Source: Adineta ricciae
Lineage: Eukaryota > Rotifera > Eurotatoria > Adinetida > Adinetidae
Assembly (NCBI GenBank): GCA_905250025.1
Contig: CAJNOJ010000104.1
Coordinates: 248,001 to 312,000 of the forward strand
Length of the DNA: 64,000 nucleotides
Reading direction: 5' to 3'
Below are positions 47,391 through 58,054 of the stretch, one piece after another (position 1 is the first letter of the stretch; each line of letters begins with the position of its first letter). A program made the translations under genes and the position numbers. The notes beneath the pieces were generated by a model that saw only the letters and a program-made list of their open reading frames with translations, did no database searches and was not told where the DNA came from.

Positions 47391-48510
47391 TCATTGACGT
47401 GTAGTTGGCCGATGAGTTGTTTGCATAGGTGGGTAGGCAGACGATGCCGATGCAACACTACCAGCATTTGATTTTACCGACGAAGACGGTGATGCTGGCC
47501 GTTGCGCAGTGTATAGTTCACTGCGTTCGTCAATAGAAGCTCGAGCTGAACGACGATGTTCTTCTTGGTCATGTAACTGCAATGTACGAGGCGACAAAGC
47601 TGATGACTCTTTGCGTGTTGCAAACGAATGCCGACGTATGGAAGGTTGAGCAAAACGATTTTGTGAAAGTCTTGGTGTGACCGGTGGACTTGGTTGTAGT
47701 CGCAAGCGACGTTCTTGTGCTTTGACCATATCGGACGGATCTTCAGGATGATGGCGTTCTAGTTGAGCTTCGCGACGCAGTTGCATCTGTAATTTCAAAC
47801 GATTAGTAAAAAACACATGACGCCAACCACGTCTCTCAGTTAAATGGATCAGATCTTTGTTTTCCAATGCATGTCGTCCGTAGTGACGGACATAGAATAT
47901 TCTCCACAGATCATTATTTCGGCAAAGTTCTCTCATGGACTTCGAGACTAATGACAATTGTGGAATGTCATCGAGATTGACTTCTGAGAAGATATGTATA
48001 AGAACTTTTGCGGGAAGTAAAGATAACCAATCAAATCTGCCGCGAATAAGGTTCAAACAGTAGTCAAGTGTATCTTGACCAAATATGCGTGATATTTCTC
48101 GTTGAGCGACTTCGTCATGATAGAAATCTTCGTACGAATCTTTGATTTCTCCTGGATACATGGCACCTTCAATATTTCGAAGCGTTATTTTCCACCAACG
48201 AAGAATAACCTACAATAGGAGAAATATTCAAATATGAAAACGAACAGTTGCTCATATAAGAGACCTTGTCCATTGTAATTTGCAACTGACCGTAATCTTT
48301 CGATGGTGAAGGTGCTTGACTATCACATTCAAACAGAACACCATCTTTACGAAAGAGTGCCGATAGAAATGGATGTTCTTTTCTAAACTGTTGTACATCA
48401 CACGTTTCATGACGATGTGCAATATCATGCTGAGTCTGATTATGGTGACCAGATATAGTCGCTAAGTGGACGCGACCATGATCATCACTTTGCTTTCTAT
48501 TATTTGCCAT
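47391..48510 (-). CDS. FBXO36: F-box only protein 36
   Basis: Exons 48510-48265 and 48209-47391; phases close, 354 aa (human about 188). The signature PSPSKDYGQLQITMDK followed by VILRWWKITLR matches FBXO36 (PPSKDYYQL...VIFRWWKISLR). The F-box lies at about residues 145-190 (LSLLPAKVLIHIFSEVNLDD; LSLVSKSMRELCRNNDLWR), followed by RRGWRHVFFTNRLKLQMQLR as in the vertebrate protein. F-box proteins bring substrates to SKP1-CUL1 ligases, and two CUL1-type genes lie in this window. A long Ser/Arg/Pro-rich C-terminal extension of about 120 residues is absent from human FBXO36. A CATTTTCTAG acceptor ends 6 nt before the ATG. Confidence 0.92.
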
Positions 48511-48881
48511 GTTTCTCTAGAAAATGAAGTATACTACAATGCTCTAAACTACTTCTCTATTTATATATATGTATTCATCTGCAAGGTCGCAATTTAAAAC
48601 TAAACGGCGCAGAAAAATCGTCACATGCACATGCACTTGCCATGGTCGCCATTGATTTAATGTTGATCTTTGCTGTTCAAACAGAACAATCGGAGGCATT
48701 CGAGAATTCAGTTGTTGAAAAAGTCTTTCTTTTCTCTCTTTCGTTCCAGTGGTTTTTGACGCGTTTGAATTTAAACCAATAAAATTTCAGACACAAAGAC
48801 AACGAGAGGAGAATTTCTATGTCGCCAGAGTCATTATCATCAACAGATACGAAATTCTCTTCGCTCACGGAAACAGTTAAA
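48511..48881. other. Divergent promoter region between FBXO36 and the TOPBP1-like gene
   Basis: About 370 nt. An AAAATTTCAG acceptor near 48791 could end a 5' UTR intron of the plus-strand gene. The minus-strand ORF 48677-48868 has no splice support and is treated as chance. Confidence 0.5.
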
Positions 48882-51438
48882 ATGACGACAACGAAAAAAA
48901 TGTCGATTTTTGTTTTACAACCGAATGGATCTCATTCTCAATGGCAAGGAGAGAAATTGAATAACGTCTATCAAGTAAGTTGATCAGTCAGTCGAGAGAA
49001 GAGTCTATTTGTTTGCGGCTAGTTACTTGAATCAAGTAATTTCAAACCAAATATGATCGACGAAGAAACAATGATGAATATGAAGAATTTGAAAGGCAAA
49101 ATGTTCGTTATCGAACCGTTTGCCGGTCAACTGTTTCAATATTTGAAAAACAACAAAGCTTGGTAACATTCCACTATCAGTTTTTCCTCAATTTAATATA
49201 TTCCTATTCTCATATTCAAAAGGGTACTTGGCCCACAATTGATTACAACATGTGTCGATCATAATATAACTATTCCATGTAGTTCGTATCCTCTCTACTC
49301 ACTTGCTATGCAATCGTTAACTATTTGCTGCACAAATCTTCCCCATGCTGATCGAGTATGTATCATAATTTCATTTTTAATCGTTTATTTCAGTACATAC
49401 TATTGAATAGGAGACAATTCGTCGATCAGTTGCATATATGGGTGGTAAATTTCAAACAAATCTCAATGCTAATGTCACTCATCTTGTTTGCGGAACATGT
49501 GCTGCATCGGAAAAATACTTCGTATGTTGAAGAAATAAGTGTTCTTAATCGTGTTTGTTGATTTTTATGTAGGTTGCGGTTGAGAACGGAATTCAAGTGA
49601 TGATGCCAGATTGGGTACAAAATGTACTTGCACTTTCCGGACAAAAGTGATTGAAACGAGTGGTATCGGTGTTTGATCTCTGTTGTTTTGTTATTGTAGG
49701 ACTGTAAAAGCAACTGATTCAACATTTGATCGTTTTAAATGTCCATTATTCTATAAATTTATCATTTCATTATCGGGCTTTGCCGAAAGAGATCGAAATA
49801 CGATTAAACAATATGTCGAACGAGAAGGTGCAACATATTCACCAAGTTTAATTAAAGATCAATGTACACATCTAATTTGTAAAGAGCCAAGAGGTTCGTC
49901 TCCCGATAGATTTACGAAATAGTACTTTCTTTTATGATTAGGCTCGAAATTCGAACACGCAATCAAATGGCGGATACCAACATTAAAGCCAGAGTGGATT
50001 TTTGATAGCAGCGAAAAAGGTTCATGTTTACGTTTAACTAACTTCCTGTGGTCCGCACCAACTATCGATTCAAATAGTAGCAAAGGTTTTTGATTTCTGT
50101 GAGATTCGTAGTTCCTAATGGAAATGATCATTCTCTAGAAAACGAGAAGCCTATGGCAAAAGATGTGGCCGATTCGTTACCATCATCATCAAAATCAACT
50201 CCGGCTGATCAACCACGTAAATCGACATCGTTATTGACAACAGAGGAATTGACTGAACTTGAAGAACGACTTGATAAATGGATGAATGATCGATCAAAGA
50301 AAATTATCGACGATTTGTTCGATGGTCTTAAAGTTCGTTTAATAAATAGAAACTATTATTCAACACGGAAGAGAAAGTTTAGGTGTACTTAGGTCAATTT
50401 CCTGCAAATTTGCGAATGCGTATGCAAAAAATTCTCGATGGTGGATGTGCTATTCGGTAGAATGCATTCTATTGCATCTTCAACACAAATTTTGCTTTCC
50501 TAGATTTGATACATTGAATTCGTCTGTCACACATATCATTCGTGGAAGTGAGCCTGCTATAAATTATTCCCAAATGTCTACACTTGCTTCAAAGTAATTT
50601 TCTTCTCGAACCGATTTTCAAACTCTTCTTTTTAGTGCTCATATTGTTCATCCACAATGGTTGCTAGATTGTTGTGAAAAAAGTGAACTTCTGCCTGAGA
50701 TTACTTACTTAGCTTCATCTGATCGAGACGAAAAGTAAATTCAGTCGTTTTAAACACGAAAATTTTTATTTAAATTGTAGACAAGACTCTAGTTCAAACC
50801 TGACCAACGATAACAAGAGAAGTAGTAGCTCGAATCTGTCCACGCCATCGATGATATCATTCACACGGCAAACAACGGGCAGTTTCAATGTTGATCAAAC
50901 AGTACTTGTATGTTATTTATTGATTCACTCTCCAATATGCAATTGATCCTTATAGCAAGATGATACACCTCGTCTTCGTCGAACACCAGGCTCTAGTGTA
51001 TCAACACCAACAATCATTCCTGAATACGCACTTTCGCCATTTTCCTTACTTAAACGTTACTCTAATGTTCCTCGTCCACCTGTCTTCGAAGAATCGTTAA
51101 CTGACACACAAATCGATAAAATAAGTGCCCAACTACCTCCAACAGAGTCTCAAATCAATGTCGATCGATTGATGTCTGATATCGATTACTTAATGCCAAC
51201 ATTATTGAACCAAAAATCAGCATCAACAAATCTTGTTTCCAATGCAGCATCGAAAACGAATAAGATGCCCACGCATTCATTCTTTCTTGCTCAACAAGCT
51301 AAATTAGCGATGAAAACGGATGAAGCATCCTCGGGTGTCAAAGTATCATGGGTGGATGATTCGACGGAAGCAGAACGTCTACGCCAATACCAATTACATA
51401 ATTTAGATGAAATGACTCAACTCGATGAGGACTACTAA
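48882..51438 (+). CDS. TOPBP1: TOPBP1/Dpb11-like multi-BRCT checkpoint protein (compact)
   Basis: About nine exons. The start MTTTKKMSIFVLQPNGSHSQ lies at 48882. The N-terminal triple BRCT0-1-2 block is clear: MFVIEPFAGQLFQYLKNNKA, VLGPQLITTCVDHNITIPCS, SVAYMGGKFQTNLNANVTHL, MMPDWVQNVL and FKCPLFYKFIISLSGFAERD, ending near PEWIFDSSEKG. A fourth BRCT follows (LRMRMQKILDGGCAIRF; NSSVTHIIRGS; HIVHPQWLLDCCEKSELLPE). The C-terminal part contains VSWVDDSTEAERLRQYQ, which resembles the ATR-activating segment of TOPBP1 (W-DDPT-xx-E-x-x-RL). The protein thus seems a condensed TOPBP1: four BRCTs rather than nine, but with both the 9-1-1-binding block and the ATR-activating motif. An AATAAA lies at 51486-51491. 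The next gene starts 100 nt after the stop. Confidence 0.88.
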
Positions 51439-51538
51439 GTCAGATTTTATCTCGTATTCATCGATGCTTTCTTTCCTCTTGTACAAATAAAGTCTTATGC
51501 AATTTTCTGTTGATTTAATTCTAGATCGAATCCCTACC

Positions 51539-53105
51539 ATGAATGGTGACGTTCAGAAACAAATCAAAACGTTTGGTAATCGTTGTTGTTGAGCTTTTGT
51601 TCAATTAACACACACTATGTTGTCATTTTAGAGAAACTTAATGAAATCAATCAGAAATTTACAACAAGTGCAATTGTCAATGTTTCAAATGATCCTCAAT
51701 TGATGGGTTTACATGAACAACACGACTGGCAGCGTTATGAATTATTTCGAAAATATGAACAATTTATGCCGAATAAGATCATCTCTCCAATCATGCCTCA
51801 ATCGTCGTGTTCATCTGCAACGTCATTCGAACCGAATAATACGCCAATCGATCATCCGTAAGTCTCATGAGAGGAAAATGTTTTTGATATTCCGTATATT
51901 CTCCAGTGATAGCCAAGAAAACCAAGTCGAATCGCCAATAAACGATATTAGTGAAGATCTACGACTACTGACTGAACAACGCATACCGGATTTATGCATT
52001 CTTGACGACGAACCGATGGAATTTCGAAATAGTTTGATTTACATAATCATTCAAAGAGATTCTACCTTGCGTTTCTCATTTAGAAACAAAATTCTATTGT
52101 ACAATAAATGACATTCTAACAAGCGACGGCGAATTTTGGGCCGAACGAGAATTATCATCTGAAAACGAGCGAAAATTCCATCAATTTATTGAAATTCTTG
52201 CCCTGTTTGCAAATAACTATGAATCATTACGAGAGGTTTACATCGGTCAACTAGTTGCATTACAATACGAATCGGCATGGCATCGAGCATTAGTCGTATC
52301 GAAGAGCGATGAAATAACAATCACAAAACAACCCAGTGCACGTGTCCGATTAGTTGATTATGGTGCATCGTTGTACGTGAATGTTTCACAATTGAAATGG
52401 TTGCCTGAACAATTTTACTTGTTTCCTTTCAAAGTATACACATGAATTTTCTTGTCGAATAGAACATCGTTTTTTTTTATTGTTGACTTTAGGCCGTGGA
52501 ATGTGTTTTTAGTGAAGCAATTAAACCAACGTTTTCCGATACAGTCCGTTTGACATTTAAACAACTTGTCATGCATAAACGTTTACGAGCTACTGTGGTA
52601 AGTTTTCAATTGAATCAGTCGAGATTATCTCCGATGTATCGAACAGTATGATAGAGATGGTACTCGTATATGTGTTTTGTTAAAATGTAAAACCGACGAA
52701 GGAATCATCAATGTTTATCGTTATCTACGTGCTCATGAACATAAATCAAAACGTGGTCGAATGCTTGATGATGGTGATATTGTTCAATGTTTGCATAATA
52801 CTATTTTTAACAATAGTAATGTATTTGAACAGACGACAGTATCGAATCGATCAATGAATACGACAATGAATTTGACACTGCCAATCTTATCACCCCCGTC
52901 GCCAATTCAATTAACACGTGATCAAGTGGAATTACGACGTGAAGAAATCAAAAAGATTCTTCGCGATTCTCCAGATGAAATCAATGATATTACAACTAAC
53001 ATTCCAGATAACAAGAAGATATTCATCTCATCCTCACAGAGTACACCCTACTCTGCTGCGACGATTATTACTCCATTGTCTCGTTTATCCTTCACTCAAC
53101 AATGA
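51539..53105 (+). CDS. Tudor domain protein
   Basis: Exons join in frame from MNGDVQKQIKTF. A disordered Gln/Ser/Asp-rich N-terminus is followed by an extended Tudor domain: EVYIGQLVALQYESAWHRAL, RVRLVDYGASLYVNVSQLKW, and LPEQFYLFPFKAVECVFSEA. The pattern (Y/W-x-RA-x-V ... V-DYG ... L-x-x-LP-x-F) is that of extended Tudor domains, which bind symmetrically dimethylated arginine, typically in PIWI/piRNA or splicing proteins. Only one Tudor module is present; a Ser/Thr-rich tail ends SFTQQ. Which Tudor family it belongs to cannot be decided by eye. A TTAATTCTAG acceptor lies 14 nt before the ATG, and the upstream gene ends only 100 nt away. Confidence 0.82.
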
Positions 53106-53298
53106 AATCAACTTCATTGGTGGTTTATTTGATTTTTAACCAAACAGTTTTTTGTTTTATTTGTTTTTTATTGACGAAATAGAACGAGGCAACAAGAAAC
53201 CGAATAATAAATATACGTTTATATATAAGTACGGCTTTTATAACGCGTTATTTTGTTCACAACATAGATTAACAACAGCGAGAAAATCGAGACGAATA

Positions 53299-55619
53299 TT
53301 ATGTATCATGAAATGCTGTATTTGTTTGTTTCTTATCTTTGCCATTCTTATTGATTGTTTTCAATGGAAAATTTTCTTGTCTCAGCTGATTCACAACAAG
53401 CAAATCATCTTCTTCATCTTCGTCATCATCGTCATTGCTTAAAAGCAAAGCTTGTTTTCCATTTGATGATGAGGATAATAATGGTTTACGATCGTGTTCT
53501 CTTGTTTCACGTTCATCATGTGGTTTTAATGACGTTTTTCGAACAAGTAATGGTTTAACATAGAATTCATTGAATTTTTCTAAGCCTTTCATTGTATTTG
53601 GATTAGCAAAGTGGATTTCATAGTTATCAATGTCATCATCGTTGGTGATGTGTTTTCTCTGATTCATATAATTTTCATCTTCGTTGAGTAATTCATCGAA
53701 TTGAATCGTTTTACTCATCATTGTGCGTAGATTGGGTTCGTCATCGGATTCCATGGATCGTTCTTGAGAAATAGATGAATGTCGTCGAAGATATTTGACA
53801 ACAGGTATGGTTAGACCACCTAGAGCAACGATTGTAAATAAAACGGTAACTAATGTCGTTGTCACAAGCGTTCGTTTCAATTCTTCTTCGTTTTCGCCAT
53901 AATATTGACCAACATGGACAGACAATGCGTAGGAAATCGCACCTGAACATAGAATATGATTTTTGGTTTGATTTTTTAAACAGTTTCTTTACCTCTCAGT
54001 CCGGCGAACCACATGACTAGTTGCATGGGAAATGTGATTCGATGTTTTTTCGACCGAAAGCAATTCATCATGAATGAAAGAGGAAAAACATGTGCTGCAC
54101 GTCCGATAATTGTCAATACGATTGTCCAAAAGATCAATTTCGGATGAAATGCATGCTGATATTCGAATATTCCCACGCCCAAATACACAAAAACGCATGT
54201 TTCAGCAAGAAATGCAATAGTACGAAAGAGTACAGTTATTGATTGTCGGCCAACACTGGAAAGGTTTTCATGCGTATAATGCGACATGGTTAATCCACAG
54301 ACAAGTATTGACATAATACCAGATAGATGAAATATTTCAGCGAACATGTACGACGCGTAAGCAGTGAGAAGTAGAAGTGAGATTTCTAATGATAATGAAC
54401 TTTTATCGAATGCGAGATACTTGGTTAACAACGCACTGGCCAGCCCGAAAACAAGACCGAGAAAACCGGACGAATAGAACATTAGAGAGAACCTTGTCGA
54501 TGTATTCATTAAAACTTTAATCGATGAAATGACTTGTGCGGACCAAGGTGTTGTCGTACTATTAATCCGAACTGCTCGTTTCAATGTTGTTGATACTAAA
54601 ATGAATATTGCACAAATAAATATGTTTATATTCGAAGGAGAGTGTGTTTACTTTCTCGTTTTTTCTTCTTAGCTGGAATAGTATCTCCACTTCGGAATGT
54701 ATTGATTATTGAACCGTCGCTATTGTCTATATCTTCGATATCATCATTATTTCGAGAAGGAAATCGATCATTATTATCCAGAAAACTATCGGTCAGTTCT
54801 CCTTTTGGTTCATAGAGAGGTGATTGATCACCCTGTGGTATTAAAGCGTTATGACTTCGATGTCGTGCTGTTGTAACCGATGGTACCGTAGTCAAATTCG
54901 AACTGGCTAATAATCCAATCATCGAATAAGCTGTTAATTTTGTTCCATTGATATTTTCAATTTGTCGTTTCGATTCGACGATAACATTAGTTAAAACGAT
55001 GGCGACGGCATCATTCAATATCGATTCGCCAAAAACCAACATGTACAATAACTGATCAACATTAAGTACTTGAAATATGGAAAGAATAGCAACAGGATCG
55101 ATGGCTAAAGACATTACACGATGAATTCGAATAGATTGAGTAAAGAAAATTTTTACCTGAATTTAATGATCCTATAACGAAACATTCTCTCCATGGTAAT
55201 TTATATGATAAATTGAGTATTCCCAGTACATACAGACCAGCACCTGTCACAAGTGCATTTATCGTGGTGCCAAATATGGCAAATGTTGATATTGTACCAA
55301 GGTTTCGAAAAAAGTTTCCTTTATGCAAATGGTAACCTTGTTCAAATATAATTGGTGGAAGAAAAAGCATGAAAAATACATTGGAATTCAGCAATGGCGT
55401 AGATGCTTGTGCTATCGTCGCAGTCGACTCTTCACTTTTGTTCGTCCATTGATTGTACACTTTTAAAACTAAACCAAATATTCCACCAATGTAGATAATT
55501 GCCACGCTTTCGGGTATGTAGTTGAAACGCTTGCGAATCAATAAATGAATAATCAAAACACAAAGAATTAACAATACTAATAGAAGAAATATTTGAGCGG
55601 ACGATGATAACTCAGACAT
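53299..55619 (-). CDS. SLC9A8: NHE8-type sodium/proton exchanger
   Basis: Exons 55619-55157, 55104-54652, 54595-53993 and 53942-53299; phases close, 720 aa. I use the ATG at 55619 ([20 protein letters not shown]) rather than an upstream in-frame TTG. CPA1-family landmarks: [72 protein letters not shown] (acidic transport residues), [51 protein letters not shown]. These follow NHE8 (SLC9A8), an endosomal/Golgi and apical Na+/H+ exchanger. A hydrophilic insert of about 130 residues (around residues 205-335) between transmembrane blocks is larger than in human NHE8. The cytosolic tail is acidic ([10 protein letters not shown]). Confidence 0.93.
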
Positions 55620-56218
55620 GTTGTTCAAAATGCGTGACGAACGAAAATGCAGAACGAGTTACCTTTTTTTTCTTCTTGTTTTTTCAAATGTCACTATTTA
55701 TGTGCCCAGTATACCGAATAGAAAAAGAAAAATAAACCTCTTTACCATTGCCTCTACCACTACTACTACTCGCGCTTTCAGCGTTCAGTCGCATTGCTCC
55801 GCCCACACAGTCGCTTTTTTTCCTGTTCTTTCCTTCTTTTTTTACTGATAGAGAAAAAAAATTATTAGAACACACGATCATTTTTGCTGAAAACGGCACG
55901 ACGTTGCGGAAAAAAAAAGAAAAAGAGGAGAAACAGAGATGGCAACTATTGTCGATTGACGATGAGAGAAATGCGAGTCGGATCATCAGCGACAATGCTT
56001 ACACTATAGTATTTGTGCATACATTTTTTTTCCTTCTTCGTTCTTTCTTGTCGTCTAGAACAATAAATACGCAACATTACTAGTTAGTAATTAGACGAAG
56101 GAAAAGACGAAAGTATTTCTATTAGATCTGTGAAAATAGAGACTTCGAAATAGGTAGCATTATTTGTATTCATGATGAAATTATATAGGTTGCTTTCGAT
56201 AGGAATTTACGGAGTAAA
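55620..56218. other. Intergenic region upstream of the NHE8-type gene
   Basis: Promoter side of the exchanger gene and 3' flank of the next minus-strand gene. Poly-A/poly-T tracts near 55815-55925, no coding exon seen. Confidence 0.5.
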
Positions 56219-57866
56219 TCAATGTTCAAGTGCAACTTCCAAAGAACAAGATTCCGTATCAAATTTGCTTATGAGTTCATCATTATCGCTATTGTCGGAA
56301 TTTTCATCACAATGTTTGATATATTGAGGCGTAGATGGAAGATGTCTCTGCGAATGGGATTCTTTTTTCTCGTCATCTAATTTACGCATAGCTTCAATAA
56401 TAAACGGACGTCGTTTTGGAAAAACCCTGCTAGAGAGTTCAGCCGAGTCGACAAGTTTATTAGCAGTAGCATTGTCATTCATATTTGCTGTAGAAGATAC
56501 AGACGCTCTTCGAGATTTTCTGTCTTGTGAATCAATTGAGTAAGTTTGTGTGTCGAAGGATGTAGCTTGAAACGTGTTAGTTTTCGAATTTTCAGTGCAA
56601 GTTTTACTTGCTGCAGAAAGCATCGAATTCACTGATGTTGTTTATATACAAAAAGGTTTCATACCTATCTTCGGTACTTTCGAATCATTACTGAGCGATA
56701 GAGTAGTTCTGGACAACTTTGATTTTCTCGTCGATGGCCACTGTTGTTCTCGAACAAATGTGTCTTGATCTAATCGGAAACCTTGTTTGCCATTAGTAGC
56801 ACTGAAGAAATAATTTTAAAAAAGAACACGAAAATCTACTGTTTGCTTCCTGAACGAGCTGTACATTCGACTATCGAATTTGTTTTGCTGATATCTGTTG
56901 CTATTCTGAGACGAATGCTGTGGATTTGATGTTTCTCGTTCGGATACACCCCGAATTGCATGTACATTTCGCTCTTCATTCGTTCCACGTTGATTACGAA
57001 GTATATCTTCAATAATTAACGAAGCTGCTTCATCAACATCAATTGCCGGCTAGAATATCCAATGAATTGTTTTGAATAGTTCATTGATTTTCATCACAAA
57101 CTATTGCTTGTAATAACTGTTTGGCGGAACAGGTTGTAAATTCACAAATATTTTCGATCTAAAACTACTCGAACATCAATCATGACAATCATACGGAATA
57201 TTTCGAATTACCATATCTAATGTGATCTTCGTACCGATACGATTGAATATTTCACGTATCACTTCCTTAACAAAATCTCTCGTTGTTAATGGCTATTAAT
57301 ATTTATGAAAAGCGAACGTTATCTCCGAATACAATTGTATTACTTTCACTCGTTTTAAGTACGGATACTTCTTTGCACCAATTTGTTGGATTTGACTTAT
57401 GGCTTCTTCCAGCGTGATCATTCGCTAGAGCTTTCGATGTCATGAATGAACGTGTCACATCGTGAATATATCTTACATTGTTTCGAATTAAAGTCTCGGC
57501 TTCACAATGCAGTGTTCGAATTACATCAGGTAACTTAAACGAGAGAAAACTTCGATGTATGAATGCAATGAATTCATTGTATGTAAATTCATCGAACTTC
57601 AGATAGCACAATATTATGTTTCGCTTGTTCGATAATAGTATTGACAATATATCGAATGAATTCTAAATCTCGAGAATTCCTTGCTTGAATTTGATCCTAC
57701 AAGGTATTGAAAGACAATCTTTTCAAACTGAACCTTTCATCTAGTAGAACTTTGAATAAGGATTGCCAGTTCTGCTGATTGTTTTCAAAGCGTTGTTTCA
57801 ATCGTTCACATATAGACACTGTAAACAGTGAAAGCATGACAAGTTCTCTTGAAAAAACATACTCAT
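56219..57866 (-). CDS. Unidentified helical protein
   Basis: About nine exons with 48-66 nt introns join in frame. The ATG at 57866 is split from the rest by a donor after ATGA and an acceptor at 57819; the joined start is MMSICERLKQRFENNQQNWQ. Predicted helices follow: ARNSRDLEFIRYIVNTIIEQ, LPDVIRTLHCEAETLIRNN, MITLEEAISQIQQIG, LKRVKVIQLYSEITFAF, PLTTRDFVKEVIREIFNRIG and VDEAASLIIEDILRN. The C-terminal third is disordered, Ser/Asn/Gln-rich, ending ESCSLEVALEH. The paired-helix pattern suggests an ARM/HEAT-like or MIF4G-like fold, but no family is recognised. The donor before the exon at about 56802 is uncertain. It lies 188 nt downstream of the zinc-finger gene on the same strand. Confidence 0.6.
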
Positions 57867-58054
57867 AGCGACCAAATCGACGCACTTGGAAAGAACAAAA
57901 CTGAATGGACGAAAAATTTCAAATAAAGTGAAAGATATATTATTGTCTTGTGTTTTTAGCGGCAAGTCAAGTTTAGAATATTATTATATACAACAAAAAC
58001 AAACAAACGACAAGAAAAAGGTTTATATTTAAAATAAACATCTAGTCTATATGA

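Noticed and set aside
48677-48868. 63-aa minus-strand ORF between FBXO36 and TOPBP1
   Set aside because: Hydrophobic low-complexity content, no splice context, and it sits in a short divergent promoter region.
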